Assembly: GCA_947095535.1 (NCBI GenBank)
Contig: OX352774.1
Coordinates: 175,024,200 to 175,088,199 of the forward strand
Length of the DNA stretch: 64,000 nt
Direction of reading: 5' to 3'
Origin: Poecilobothrus nobilitatus
Taxonomy: Eukaryota; Arthropoda; Insecta; Diptera; Dolichopodidae
A program made the position numbers and the translations under genes. Of this stretch, positions 48,601 through 61,877 are shown one piece after another. The notes beneath the pieces were generated by a model that had not been told where the DNA came from, ran no database searches, and was given only the letters and a program-made list of their open reading frames with translations. The stretch's first letter is position 1. Each line of letters begins with the position of its first letter.

Positions 48601-50429
48601 AATTTTAAAATATTTATTATTCATTTTATTTCTATGCTGAAATAAAAAGTAACTTAAAGACTTAAATTAAATTTTTTTCACTCCAATAATTGAATTTATT
48701 AAGTTCAGTATACAGTCATTCACATCATACATTTAAATCAATAAAATTATGCTTGATTTCTTTAATCAGTTTGGAAATTTAACAATAATTGATGTTCCAT
48801 AATTTTATATATGCACATACATATAAAATGTGGATTACATATTGTTATATTTTTATAAATACCTATACATATATACATTTTTAGTTAACTTTGTACTTAT
48901 ATTCTTGTGACAAAAGTAAAATATTATAAAATTTAACTTAATTTCCATTCGATTAAATATTTAATAAAAGATTCATTGAATTTTAAGGCAATCCTTAATT
49001 TATTAAAAATTAATTTTCTGAATAAAATTAAAGGCGTTTCCAAGGTGATTTTTAAATAATTCATCTATATATTATTATATTTGAAAATAATATAAAATAT
49101 TTAATTGCTCTAATACGCATAAATGCAAAAAATCTAAATTCTTCTAATATTAATACATACATATTTAAATATTGTACCTTAAGGCGTAATTTTATTTATA
49201 TATTAAGATTTAATATCTTAAGATTTTCGCAACATAACAATAACATACATAAAAATGAAAAATAATAAAAAATTTTTTTTTTTTCTTTGCAAGAACCACA
49301 ACACGCTGATTTTTTTTCCATTTCATCTTTTTGTTATTAGTCCTTTTATTTTAATTGTCCTTGTTTTGTTTTTTTTTTGTTCTTTTTTGTTTTTCAACTT
49401 TTGTACTTTTATTTCACCTCTCTATTGTTGTTTAAATATTTATGTTGTTGTTTTTTTTTTTTTCTTTTGAAGTTAGTATGTGGTCATTGCGCAAATTTTA
49501 TGCAATTTCTAATAATTTTCCAATATAACAGTAAAAAGAGTATTGTAATTTAATCCTTGAGAATATTTTAAATAAAAAAAATTTTTTTTTATTAGTATGT
49601 CAAAAAAAAATTTAAAATTAAAATTTTTTGACATAATTTAACATGGATTAAATATAATAAAAGACGGATTAATATTTATACATATATATATGATTATATA
49701 ATATTAATTGTTGTACAAAAGTAGTAGCAACAACAGTTATTCTTTTGAAATATTCGCCTTGTATATCAATTTTTTTTTTGTTTTAAAATTAAAAATTAAA
49801 AACAGGATCAAATTTTTCTTTTTTTTTTTGTTATGCCTTTAATCAAGCTGAGTTACTCAAAATATTTTCAATAAGCAAAAATATAAGTAAAAAAAAATTT
49901 CCCATACATGAACGCACTGTAGACTACAATATTGGGAGTAGTAAAATACAGTAGGTACATTAAAAAAATAAAAATAAGAACAAAAAAAAATTTTTTTTTT
50001 ACCGTCAAGATTAACCATCAACTAAGAATGAAGAAAAAAATTTCAATTAGAAATTAAAAAACCAAAAAAAACTGATTAATGTTGAAAGTAAAGTTTAATA
50101 AACAGCAATTTTCCTAAATTATTCTTTTTTTTTTGTTTTTCGTTTTTGTTATTTACTTCTCTTTGTACTTTGCTCTCACAGTACATAAAGGACATCTTGA
50201 ATTTCATCGATTGATCTATTTAATTTCAGCGCAATTATATAATACTCAAGTATGTCCTTTACTTTTGGATTTTAATGAATTTTTAGCACATCTTTAAACA
50301 CTATATTTTTTCGGTCAAAATCGATATTTTAACTTTTCATATTGAACAAAGATTCTAGATTCAGATAGTTGAAATTTATAGACTCGATGAAATCTAAGTT
50401 GTAAACAATTACCTTATCCGAGAAGTTCG
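48601..50429. other. AT-rich gene-free stretch
   Basis: No credible frame; that at 49255-49470 is F/L/V-rich from T runs. There are T/A runs at 49260-49480 and 49990-50000, and mirror-like TAATTTTTAATTTTAA words. No SINE or RT relic is found until 50430. Confidence 0.55.
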
Positions 50430-50722
50430 TATATAAAATTTATTTATTTATAATTATATTAATATTACAAATCACATAGGATATTACAATATCACAAAAC
50501 AATTGGCTACTAAGGCCATTATACGTCGAATACTATTATTAAATTATTCACTAATATTATTTATTTTGTTTATATTATATATTTTATATTTACGCTATAT
50601 TTGGTAGCAAGGGGGATTTGTTTTCAATTAATAAAACATGCTACCTATGCAGGATTTGAACCCCCATTTGAACCCCCTCGGTTAATAAGCCACGTGCTTG
50701 ACCACTAGGCCACCGAAGCCCC
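50430..50722 (-). mobile_element. tRNA-derived SINE with duplicated B box
   Basis: The minus-strand head begins GGGGCTTCGGTGGCCTAGTG (A-box-like; 50722 downward), close to the 14137 SINE head. It has two B-box-like words, GGTTCAAATGG (about 50667-50677) and GGTTCAAATCC (50652-50662). The body follows, including GACGTATAATGGCCTTAGTA, and it ends in an ATAAATAAATAAA tail near 50440. The tRNA-like part does not close a proper acceptor stem with its 3' side, so it is not called a tRNA gene. The 3' end is approximate. Confidence 0.6.
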
Positions 50723-53700
50723 TAGCCATCATTTATTTAACCATAAACACTGAGCAACAAATATTGCATATCAATAGGCGTATACATTTTTTTTAAAATT
50801 GTTTTGATGAAAATGAATTTAAATTTAAAATTTATTTTGATAAAAAGTGATCATAATATTGGTTTAGTATTTATGGATCGAAAATTAATTTTTATAAGTA
50901 AATGTGATACAGTAGGTAGCTATATTAAACATAAGACAGAATAACAGAAACAAGAGAAAGAGTGGCTTTATTGTCACCAGCTACAATATAAAATGTGAAG
51001 ATTGTGCAGTTTGACATTTAAACATCATTTTTGTATAGAGAGATGATGAAGGAAATGTACATGGAACTTCCAAAAGCTATAGGAAATATTAACAATAAAC
51101 AAATACTGCGGGTATGACCAACTTAAGAAAAGTAAATACTTATAGGTTAAAACAGGCAAAATTAACAAATTTAATTTCAAATCTGAATTTGAAAGAATAT
51201 CAATTGTCGATTCGTTTCCTTTACGATAAAATTAATATTTCTCTAAATTTAGGAAAAACTTATTTTTAAAGGATATCGATTTTCTTCTTCTTCTGTATGA
51301 TAGTTGACTATAATTACGCAACTTGGTCTAATTCAAGATAACGAAAGGAGATCTTAAAAAGGCTTAGAATAACTTTAGAAAAATGCATTTGTTTAGACAA
51401 TATTTTTTATTAAATTTTATTTTATTGAATAAAATGCTCTGTGAAATGTAAGTATGTACATTCTTAACTACAGTAGTATTCATACTATAAATATAAGTTT
51501 ACATTAATACTTTATATTTAATTTGAAATATAAAATTCATTTTTTATGCCTAAACTATGACAGAAAATTAATACAAAAGAAAAATAAAAAACACAAAAAG
51601 TACAACAAAATGTAAATAAAAAAATAAAACGGGAGCTGTCATTCATTCCGGAGACCTCCTGTTGATTAAAATCATTTTTATTGTTCGTTATTAAATGAAA
51701 ATGAATTGAAAATAATACGCAGAACAGAGTAGAGCAAAAAAAACAAAATAATATAAAAAAAAAAACTGCATTTTGATGGCCGTCGCATATAAAAATTTTT
51801 TTCATTTTAATTTTAACTTTAAAATTTTTTTTTTATTTTTAGCTTATTTTATTCAAGCGAACAAACAACAGAAAGAGAGAAAAATAGGTAAAAAAATAAT
51901 GTTGAAAAGGAAAAAAAAAACGACCAGCATCCGCAAAATTAATTTCAATTTAATGGAAATTTTCAACAAAAAAATATATGAAGTTCAACATTACTTAGTA
52001 GTTTTTTATTTGGTTTTTGTTTTTTTCTTTTTAGCAAAAAAACTGAATCAAACATTATGCAGTCGTCATTTTGTTGATTAAAGGTGATGAAGTTGAATAA
52101 TAAAAAAAAAAAAAAAAATGGTAATGATAATAATTTGTCACATACAACAGGAGATATGCTTGAAATGTATAACTTTTTCAAATTGCTTTATAATCAAAAA
52201 ACTATAAAAGGACATTTTTTTTTTTTTTTTTAACAAATTTTATACTTTCAATTTTTACGAAAATAACAATTAAAGAATTAAGATTTAAGGTAATTGATAG
52301 TACACAGTTTATTTACATTTTAAATATTTTGAAATTTTTAAAACTTATTACAGACAAAATTTAAAAGGAAAATATATTCTTAACAGAATTTAAGCTCAAT
52401 GAAAACAGGATTAAAAATTTAATTGCAATTTTAATCCATTATACGATTATCATTCAAAAATTCTATAGAATTTTTTATATACTTAATATCTATAGATACG
52501 CTTATTTTAAGCCTCATATCTTATTTATAAACATAAAATTTAATTTACGGGCAAGGTAATTTAGATATGATTACTTTAAAATCCTTCAAAACAGGAACAA
52601 AAAACAAAAATCAAAGAATTAAATAATTTTTTTTTTTGTTGGAAAATCCTTATAAGTATATTCAAAATATCATCATTTTGTTTATTATTATATATACCTA
52701 TTTAAAAATTACTTTTTTCTTTTTAATATTCTTATGATTTTTTGTTATTTTTATTGTTATTATTATGATTGTTATTAAAGAAAATCGCTTTTCCATTTCC
52801 ATAAAAATAATCATCAGTAACATTTTACAATAATAATAATAATAATAAAATAAGAAAAACCAAATGATAATGTTGCTAAATATTTTTTTTAGAGATATGG
52901 ATGACAAAAAGTACAAAAAAAAAACCACTTAAACATCCTGTGCTAAATTAAAAGTATCGCAAAACTGTTTTATTTTTTTTTGTTTTCTTTTTGTTTTTCT
53001 AAAATATACTAATATTTAGTTTTTATTTATTTTAATGTATGTTATACAGTAGAATACAAAATAATAGTCACACTGATATCTTTTCAATAATTAGCATCGG
53101 AATGAAAAGGTTTATCGTAAGTAGTTTTATTTTTGTTAATTGGAATCGTACAATATATACCCTATACCCTACCATAAGGTTTAGCTTCACATTCACGAGA
53201 TATTAATATTTTTTTCCATTTTAATTTAGAGCTTTACAGCTTTTCAAATAATTCAACCCTGTAATTTTTTCACCATTTTTGAGAAAACGTTGAGAAAATT
53301 TTTATATCTATTGAACCTGGATTATCTTAATATGTATTTACTTTGTAAAATTTGTGCTATTTTATGACTTATCTATATACACTAGGCATGTTATATAAGT
53401 TTATAATTTGATCCTGTTTTTGGGCATTTTTTTTCTTTACTTAGTCTTTTGCAGTTCTTACAAAGTCAATCTATCAAGATATTATATCATTAATTAATTT
53501 TGGTTTTGAATCTTCTATTTGCTGTCGAATATCTTTTGTCAATTCAAATTTATAAAATGAACTCTTTACTTATCATAGTAAAACTTAAAATCTTTTATAT
53601 AAATTAATATTCTATTAGATTTATTATTTCGTGTACACAAGTGTAACTACACATAACAACTTTTTTTTTTTTTTAAAGTAGTTAATAGTAGAAAAAGTTA

Positions 53701-55807
53701 AAAAAGATAAAAATATCCTTTATGTTAGTTGGGCTTGGGACAAAATTTTCTGTATTTTTTTTTTTTGTTTTTGTTTTTTTGCTGCTGTCATTTTTTTATT
53801 TTTTTTATTTTTCCTTTAATATATTTTTTTTTTTTAATTTATTTCCTGACCAAAGCAGTAAAGACATTAGAAAAAAAAAAAGTAATTTAAAAGCAATCTA
53901 AGAAGAATCCATTTTGTTGATATCGCATACGACTACCAGAAAAATAAAGAAGAAAAAACTAAAAATTAAAAATAAATAGCAAAAAAGAAAAAAAAATTAA
54001 GAATAACGGTAGGAAACCTTAACTTTAGTTGATTCTCATCTTCAATACGTAATATTTTATTTTAAATGAGATAAAAAGAGATGGAAATAGAGCATAAGAA
54101 AAAAATATCATTAGTATAATGTCATATAAATATACAGTTTCCAAGTATATATATACATATATGTACATACAAGTATAATATTATAAAGTAATTTTTTTTA
54201 TTACTTATTTGTACGTATATATAGCAAATATGAATCTATATATATACATTGTTTATACACATAAGTATATATATTGTGATAATATGTTTATGGAAAAAAG
54301 CCATTTTCATTTTGCGTTACATTAACTGTTTTTTATTTTTTATCCTTATTTTTTTTTTTATTTTTTTTTTTTTTTGTTAATACTCCATCAGGCTTTCATA
54401 CACATATTTAATGGCAAATAGTAGAGTAAGAAATTAAGTAAAAATAAAAACATAAAAAAAATTAAAACAAAATTATAACAAAATGGCGGCAAACACCGAA
54501 GAGTAGTTTCTATACTGTATATATTTTTATTTTTTATATATTGCATATATATTTTTAATTTTCCTTTAAATTTATAAGACTCATTTGCTTAAAAACATAC
54601 TTGCCTATGTAATAACATGCTATTGTCACTACATCCCCCCACTCCCCCATATACATTAATATCTACTCAATAAATTACTCAATGGCTCTCCAATTATAGA
54701 CTAATTTTATAAAGCAAATATTAATTCAAATGTACTGTACGCCCATGCCAAATTTAAATGTAAATCATAATCAAGATACGCTTTAGTTTTAAATCTTATA
54801 AAAACCTTTTATTTAAACCCTAAATAAACCCTAAATATTTTCATATGGCACTACAACAATTTTCAAAACTAACCTCAAGTACCGAAATTAAAAATGAATT
54901 AGTTTCTATATGTAATATTAGGATAAACGATTGAAGTTTTTTCATCTTTCTTTTTTTTTTGACATCATAAACATGCATTTATAATTTGAGTTTAAAGTTT
55001 GTTCTATTTATTCAAGTCTTGTAAAGCGTCAACATCTCATATAAAGCTACTTATTGCGAATAAAAAAATCATTATAAATACAGGGTCAAGATGAAAACCT
55101 ATTTTACAAAAAAAAGCATTCAAGGAAACTAATATCCAATCTATAAATTTAACCACATCCAGACAGATGAGAAGGGTGTAAGGAAAAAAGAATGCAGTAT
55201 TTTTTTTGTTTATGTACATATTTATATAAATTTAGCATATATAGATGTATATATAGATGTTATGTTACCAAGCTTTCATGTCCAGAAAGATTAAAATGAA
55301 GCAAAAAACAAAAAAAACAAAAAATAAGAATAATGCAGGAAAATCGAAAAAACAAAAAAAAAAAAAACCAAAAAATGCAAAGAAAAAAAATTACTGAAAG
55401 TTTTAACATTTTGTTGGTTGGTTTTTAGTATAACAGCTACACTGCTGTTACGCTTTCTTCTCCTATAACCAAATATATATATATATGTATTATATATATA
55501 TGCATATATCTATATTGCATACATGTTTGTAGCCTCAAAAAAGAAAAAACATAAAAAGAAACAAAAATAATATTTATAAAATAAAATCCAGAATATACAA
55601 CAGGAACCATTAGGGATTCTCTTTAACTTTATATGATCTACACAAAGTTAAACATATAACTATGTATATATAGTATATGTTATGAAATATATTTATTGCA
55701 TAAAAAAATTGTTCTATATCGTGTTTTTTCGTATTCATAAATACTTATATTTTAACTCTAATAAATACACATATATAATTATATATATACATATGTATAC
55801 ATATTAC

Positions 55808-55810
<3 letters not shown>

Positions 55811-55856
<46 letters not shown>
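55811..55856. repeat. (TA)n microsatellite
   Basis: About 23 uninterrupted TA units, the longest dinucleotide array in the window together with 61080-61118. Confidence 0.92.
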
Positions 55857-55861
<5 letters not shown>

Positions 55862-57374
55862 AATATATTTATAAATATTTATAAGAGTCCTTAATGCAGC
55901 ATTAGTGCTTTCGTCCACTTGTTTTACTTTATTTTTTTTTGTTTTTTTTTTGTGTTTTTATTTTGTTGCCTCCATTTTCTTACGTAGTATTACGCTTTTA
56001 TACATACTGTACTTACATTTTCATAATTTTTTGTACCTACTTTTAATATATGGTACTATATATTAAAAGTTATTTATATACAATATTTATAATATAAATG
56101 TATACATATCTACTTAATAATTTTAGACACACAGTAAAAACAAAAAAAAAAAATCGTATGTGTTTGAAACAAGGACGACGTGATTCTCTCTATGGATTTT
56201 TTTTTATCCTTCTTTTTTTTTTTTTGTTTGGAATATGGAAACCCAAAATAACTTTGGTTGGCATAAATATGAAACCCTTGGGGCAAATATACAGTATATA
56301 CATTTTTCTGTTTGTACTTTAGATATAAAATGGGACAGGGTGTTTAACAAAAATTTTGTTCGAATTTGAAAATAAGTAATACTTTATATACTGAACTGCG
56401 GATTAGTTAAATGTTCGATTAAGTGATTTGAAATTGAGAAATATTGAAACCTGACAGATTTTTTTATGCTCTAACTATCACTTATTTAATATATTCTTTG
56501 ATTTGTATCAAAGTAATTATAACAAAAATACGATACATGATATATATTTTTCTAGTTAAATGCAAGAGGAAAATCTTTTATCATTTAAATAAGTAAAAAA
56601 AAAAAAGTTTCAATAGAATACGATGAAGAATTTTTTTTTTATAAAAGGTACATCTTTAGGTAAAAGTAAGTTACTAAAGTCTAAAACTTAAAAAACATGT
56701 GAAAAAAAAAAAAAACAGAGTGATATAAACTCAAAACAAGGTATGGCTATAACTAATAAGTACAATTGATATATTATTTTTAACACACTCTGTACAAGTA
56801 TATTTTTAAATACGAAGGTGAGTATTTAATATTTAAAAAGTCTACTAGATACTCAATGATGATGCATCATATAAGATAAATTTGCCTTTTAACTGACAAG
56901 TTTATAAAAAGTTTGTTAAAAATTAAACTTTTTTTTTTTGTTTTGTTTGTGTTTTTTTTTTCTCTAATCACCAATCTCCATCTCTTTCTAATTTTGTTTT
57001 TCTATCTTTGCAGTTAAATTTTTTGTTTTTTCTTTTTTTTTTTGTGTCTGATTTTATAAGGGTTTTATTGCTTTTTATTTATCCAAATTTACAAAAAAAA
57101 AAAAAAAACAATACAAAAGGCAAAAAAAAAACTTAAAATATTTTGAAAACTCACACCGACTTTTTGTTGTGTTACAGTTTGTTATAAACAAAAACAAAAA
57201 AAAAAATAAAAGTCTGAAGTACGTTTGTCCAGGTTTCAGGATATTTATGGTAATATGAAAAAACAAAAAGGAAAAAAATTATATTTAACTATAAAAACAA
57301 AAAAAAACTAAAATATTCATTTTTGATTTATTTTTTTTTTTTTTTTTAAATATTTGTTATTATTAAGATATATG

Positions 57375-57425
57375 AGACGGAAGTAGTAATAGAAGTTGTA
57401 GTATTTGTAGTAGTAGCAATAGTAG
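57375..57425. repeat. Imperfect GTA/AGT triplet repeat
   Basis: Interrupted GTA, GTT and AGT units are visible by eye. Read on the opposite strand they give a Thr/Ser/Asn-rich frame, which is a by-product of the repeat. Confidence 0.6.
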
Positions 57426-58354
57426 TTCTAGAAGAATTATTGTTGAAGTGTTGTTTTAAAAGTAGAAGTCTAATTTTAAACTTAAAAACAAAAAAACAAA
57501 AAACGAAACCAAAATAGAAAAGTTGAGAGGAATAAAATATAACATTTATACATATCAAAAATTTTGAAAAGGTCAATTTTTTCATTGTATTTTAAAAGTT
57601 TTCATGATACCATGTAATTTTTGTGAAAATTTGAATTTTCTTTTTAAATAAAAATTCAAAAACAATTTTAAATACAGAAAAAAAAAAAAATTAAACTTTA
57701 ATGAAAATATAATAACTTAGTTACATTTTATTTGTTAAAAAATAAAAACTATTTTTTATTAAAGAATAATAATAAAGTTTAAGGCTAAAATTTTTGTTTT
57801 TTAATGTCCTGAAAGATATTATAGTAAAAAATTGGAAAATTTATTTTAAAGATTAAATTTTATTATATAATGATTTTTAAATAAACAATGATTTTTAAAA
57901 AAATTACATTTGGCAAATTGAACTGGGTATTGAGTCTACGTTAGGATAATGTCCTACAGCCCCTCATACAAGAATTATTTGGTTTCCTTACCATTATATT
58001 AAAACGAATTAGTATTTAAATGTTTACGTATCAGATATTTTGCTTAATCTAAAGCTAATAATCCAATGATCGCGTTATGTTGTACCTTTCTTTGACGTAC
58101 AATACATATTTCATAAAGCGACGCTATAATTTGGTCGACATTGGGTCATCCCTTTAAACTTCAGTATTACAATTACTTAACTAAAAGGTCATTAATGTTA
58201 TTTGAATGATATTAAATGAGATGCTAAAAGTTTGGTATAAAAAATTTCAAATATAAAAACCGTAAACGTTTGCAACAATAACATTTTTCATAGCAAAAAA
58301 GAATACTACACAATTATAATACAAAAAAAATTGAAAATGTATAGGATTGGATTG

Positions 58355-58482
58355 GGTAATCCCGAAAATCAAAATTCCAAATTCAAAATCCCGAAAATAA
58401 AATCCTGAAAAATTAAAACCCGAAAATTTAAATTCAGAAATTACAAAATTTTAAAAAACAAAATCCCGAAATTTTAAAATCT
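58355..58482. repeat. Degenerate minisatellite of ATCCCGAAAAT units
   Basis: The core (A)ATCCCGAAAAT recurs with variants (ATCCTGAAAAA, ACCCGAAAATT, TTCAGAAATTA, ATCCCGAAATTT) at intervals of roughly 14-20 bases. At least six units are legible. No coding frame is present. Confidence 0.65.
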
Positions 58483-58726
58483 GGCATAGACATACATAGA
58501 CTACTAGATTAAATATATTAAAAATACTAATAACTAATACCACATTTTGTTGGACAATTACTGTTACACCACTAGCGAATTTGTTATCAAATTTTTGAAC
58601 TTTACTGAAAATTCTATTAAATTTTGTTATATAGTTTTTATTATTTTGTAATATCACATATAGAATTTTTTACTAAGAATATGCGAAGCCATCTTGGACC
58701 TAATAATCAGTACCTGCTTTTGTCAT
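58483..58726. other. AT-rich spacer
   Basis: No element is recognised. A 68-residue minus-strand frame (58451-58657) has varied codons but no recognisable domain. Confidence 0.35.
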
Positions 58727-59292
58727 AATTTTTCCAAAATATGTATATAAGTAATACTCCTATTGTCAGGGATTTTGGAAGGGATTTTAGAATTGACTTC
58801 AAAATCAGGATTATACGCTTTTTACAGAATATTTACCTATATGCATATGCGAGTTTTGAATTAGGATTATATACATATTTTGGAAAAAGCGTATAATTCT
58901 GATTTTGTAACCAATTCTAAAATCTCTCCTAATTCAGAAACTGGCATATGCATATATCTAAATATTCTGTAAAAGGCGTATAATACTGAATTTGGATTCA
59001 ATTCTAAAAAGTGAGTCAAAAGTCCCAATGGGACTTCTAACCATGGGATTTCTGTCGTATCACGAAATACAATCCAGTCAACTGAAATACAGGCTCATGA
59101 TAGTAACCTTTGTGTTACTCAGTGGGCTTCAATTCTTTTTCGAAATGTATAAAACCCGCGATCTAGTGTAATTAAGACCCGTGGGCTTTAATTCTTTTTT
59201 GAAAAGGATTTAAAGCCCACGGGCGTTAATTCCAAAAGTTTTGGGATTTAAGCCCGCGGGCTTTATTTTCTCGGGCGTTCTGTCACTGCACC
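58727..59292 (-). mobile_element. Truncated relative of the 31371 fold-back element, opposite orientation
   Basis: Read on the minus strand from 59292, it starts GGTGCAGTGACAGAACGCCC and follows the left half of 31371-32246: GCCCGTGGGCTTTAAATCC, AGAATTAAAGCCCAC, GATCGCGGGTTTTA, TAAC...AAAGGTTACTAT, then the central ATATGCATATGCCAG and CAAAATCCCTGACAATAGG words. Similarity stops near 58727, so one terminus is missing. It keeps the palindrome AAGCCCGCGGGCTT at 59250-59263, which is lost in the other copy. No target duplication can be expected or was seen. Confidence 0.75.
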
Positions 59293-59824
59293 GTCTTTTT
59301 TATCCTTTTTTTTGTTTCGTTTATTTTTATTACAAATATTTTATTACTTATTCCAAACAAAACTGAAATGACTAGTTACCAAAATTTACAAAAGTTAAAT
59401 GCACTTGACTATCTTACAATCTAGCTATCTCATTTTATTTTCATTATAATATTATTACATTACATATTTTTTTTATTATTTAAATATACCTACCATTTGT
59501 ATTGTATTACATTTAGATTTACTAGTGGTTTCTGACCTGTTCTAATATATGGATAAACGTTTTGTAATTTTATTTTAGAATTTATATATTTATGCTTTTT
59601 ATGTTACATCATTAACTTTATTTACAGAATTTCAAAAGAGTACACTTTCGGCATTTGGAATATCGAATATGGAAAATATCGAAAACTTAAATTTTAATTA
59701 TTTTTTATTCGATTTTAATAACGTTAAACTTGGTAATCGTCTGAACAATTACTCTATGTATAATTTTAAAGGCGAACAATTCCACTAGTTTCAAATAACG
59801 TTTTCAAACGCATTTAGAGTTGAA

Positions 59825-59878
59825 AATCGCCGCGATTAAAATTCGGCTTTGAGCGTTTTCACTGAATCGCCGCGATTA
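59825..59878. repeat. Perfect 14-bp direct repeat AATCGCCGCGATTA
   Basis: Identical copies lie at 59825-59838 and 59865-59878, 40 bases apart. The core is nearly self-complementary (AATCGC.GCGATT). This is a local GC peak in very AT-rich DNA. It may be a transcription-factor site pair or transposon debris; neither can be decided here. Confidence 0.8.
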
Positions 59879-59903
59879 TTATTCCCTCGTGAAATCAGAC
59901 ATA

Positions 59904-59992
59904 TAGTAGAATTTTGCCTAGTGGAATTGTAGCTAGTGGGATTGTTCTAGTTGAATTATGCGTAGTAGAATTATAATTACTGGAATGGTTCA
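59904..59992. repeat. 15-bp tandem repeat (TAGTGGAATTGT...)
   Basis: About six diverged units start TAGTAGAATT, TAGTGGAATT, TAGTGGGATT, TAGTTGAATT, TAGTAGAATT and TACTGGAATG at 59904, 59919, 59934, 59948, 59963 and 59978. The spacing is 14-15 bases. Confidence 0.8.
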
Positions 59993-61074
59993 ATAGTACA
60001 ATAGACCTAAAATCGTTTGACCTTTCTTTTGCATTTTTTAATTTTTTTTTAGCTCCAAACTTCGTCGGTTATTTTATTAATAATAGTTTTAATGAAAAGC
60101 TGTCGTAGAAAAACTAAATATTTTAACTTCCTTTTTCTATGACAGCTTTCTTTCTTTGATTGTTGTGAAAGGATTGTTTAGTTAGGAATATTTTCATCTA
60201 ATATTAAATGAATATTTATTCCTGAGAGTAAGTTAATAACTCGTTTATGTATTTAATATTTCTACAAACACTTTTTTCAAGTGTCAGCTCTTGAAAAGTT
60301 TTAATTTGATTAAAGCTTTGCTTTGGGGGTTTTGATTGATGATTCAAAACCCGTTTTTTAATTAATGTTCAAAAAAGAAAAAAAATATGTTTAAGAAAAT
60401 TCAAAAAAATATGTTTAAATAATATTTTATTTTTTTGTTATGTTTATAATACATTTTTTGAAGTTTTTTCGATACTTATACCTTCCATTTAATTTTTTGT
60501 AAAAATTATAAGAAGTGCTTTTAAAAACCATTATACGGAACGGAAAATATTTAAAAATAAATTAAAGTCTTGAAATTAAAATTTTGTTCCCAGTATCTGG
60601 AGGAAATACGAAAATAAGTATACATACCTAATAATGTACCCTATAAACTGAAAATAAAAATTATATTATGATACTCTTATTATTCTAAATGACACTAATC
60701 AATCTTTTAGGAAGAATAAAATGAAAAAAGAAAAACTTATTATATACAATTTAAAAGAAAGGAAGAAGAAACAATTTCTTTTAAAATTACCCTTTCCCTA
60801 TATACAGTTTTAAGCATATGAAATTTTTATGTTTTTTTTTTTTTTTGAGTTTTGTTTCAAGTATCCCATGAAATTTCTCTAATTAAGAAACTGTCATATA
60901 TTCGTCATATATTTTTCATAATATATGAATATACCTTTATACAATATTCTTACCTTAATTTTTTGTATTTATTAACATTTAAATATTTAAAAACCTGTCT
61001 ATACTTTACAATTTACTAAAGGGAGAAAAAAAAAAGAAAAACATAAAATGAATCGCAATGAAAATTGATGAAAT

Positions 61075-61079
<5 letters not shown>

Positions 61080-61118
<39 letters not shown>
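61080..61118. repeat. (TA)n microsatellite
   Basis: About 19 uninterrupted TA units. Confidence 0.9.
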
Positions 61119-61119
<1 letters not shown>

Positions 61120-61877
61120 TTTATATATATCTTATTCCCATTTATAATTCAAGGTATGAGTCTTAAGTCAACTTTTTCCTTCTTTTTATTTCTTAAATTT
61201 CAAAAAAAAAAAAAAAATCTAAATAAATAAATTTATGTGAATTAAAGTCACAAGTCGTTTTTTTCTTTTTTTTTTTTTTTGACATGTGCTAATATCTTCT
61301 CATAAACAGAGATGTCAATTTAAAATGCATGCATTCATTTACTTCACACATGCTTGCATACCATAATTATTCATTAAAAAAAAAAACAAAAAAAAAAAAC
61401 GCAACAAATACGCAAAAGGCGAGAAGTTTTAAAAAGAAGAAAAAGAAGGTGACAATGATTAGAACCCATCAGATACAATTTGAAAAATAAAGATAATAAT
61501 AGAGTTAAAAACGAAAAGTAGAAAAAAACAAAACAATTTAAAGAAAATTATCACTATATGTATTTTGTATGAAAATAACTTAAATTTGTTTGAATGTTTG
61601 TAAATACGTATGTACATACAATTATTTTTTGTTTTGTACCTGTCAATCATACTTAGAAATCATACAAGATTAATTTTTGTTTTCTTTTGGTTTTCTTTGA
61701 TTTTTCTATAGTGTGAAGGAATTTTTTTTTTTTTTTTGCATGACTTTTAAAAGCGATGCAAGAACAAAAACAAACATCAAGGTAAATTAAAAAAATATTT
61801 GACTTTTATTTTTTTTTTGTTTGTTTGTTGCAAATTCAAAAATTAAAAAAAGAGGAATCCTTTCAATTTTTGTTTTT

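Larger units (their letters stand above)
50723..58354. other. Long AT-rich gene-free stretch
   Basis: Nearly 8 kb in which all frames (51518-52181, 52698-52928, 55037-55219, 55682-55894, 56098-56322, 57075-57585) are low-complexity translations of A, T, TA or GTA runs. Microsatellites include (TA)n at 55811-55856, AAT units near 52831-52850, GTA/AGT triplets at 57375-57425, and CATATATA words around 54140-54260 and 55470-55510. No SINE, RT relic or inverted-repeat element was recognised. A less-biased patch occurs at 54630-54650 (CATCCCCCCACTCCCCC). Confidence 0.6.
59293..61877. other. AT-rich gene-free stretch with small tandem repeats
   Basis: No credible frame; those at 61459-61650 and 61787-62044 are unsupported. 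Within it are the 14-bp direct repeat at 59825/59865, the 15-bp minisatellite at 59904-59992, the TA array at 61080-61118, and many A/T runs after 60360. Confidence 0.55.

Noticed and set aside
50640..50725. Possible tRNA gene on the minus strand
   Set aside because: A- and B-box-like words are present, but the acceptor stem does not close and the head continues into a SINE body and tail.
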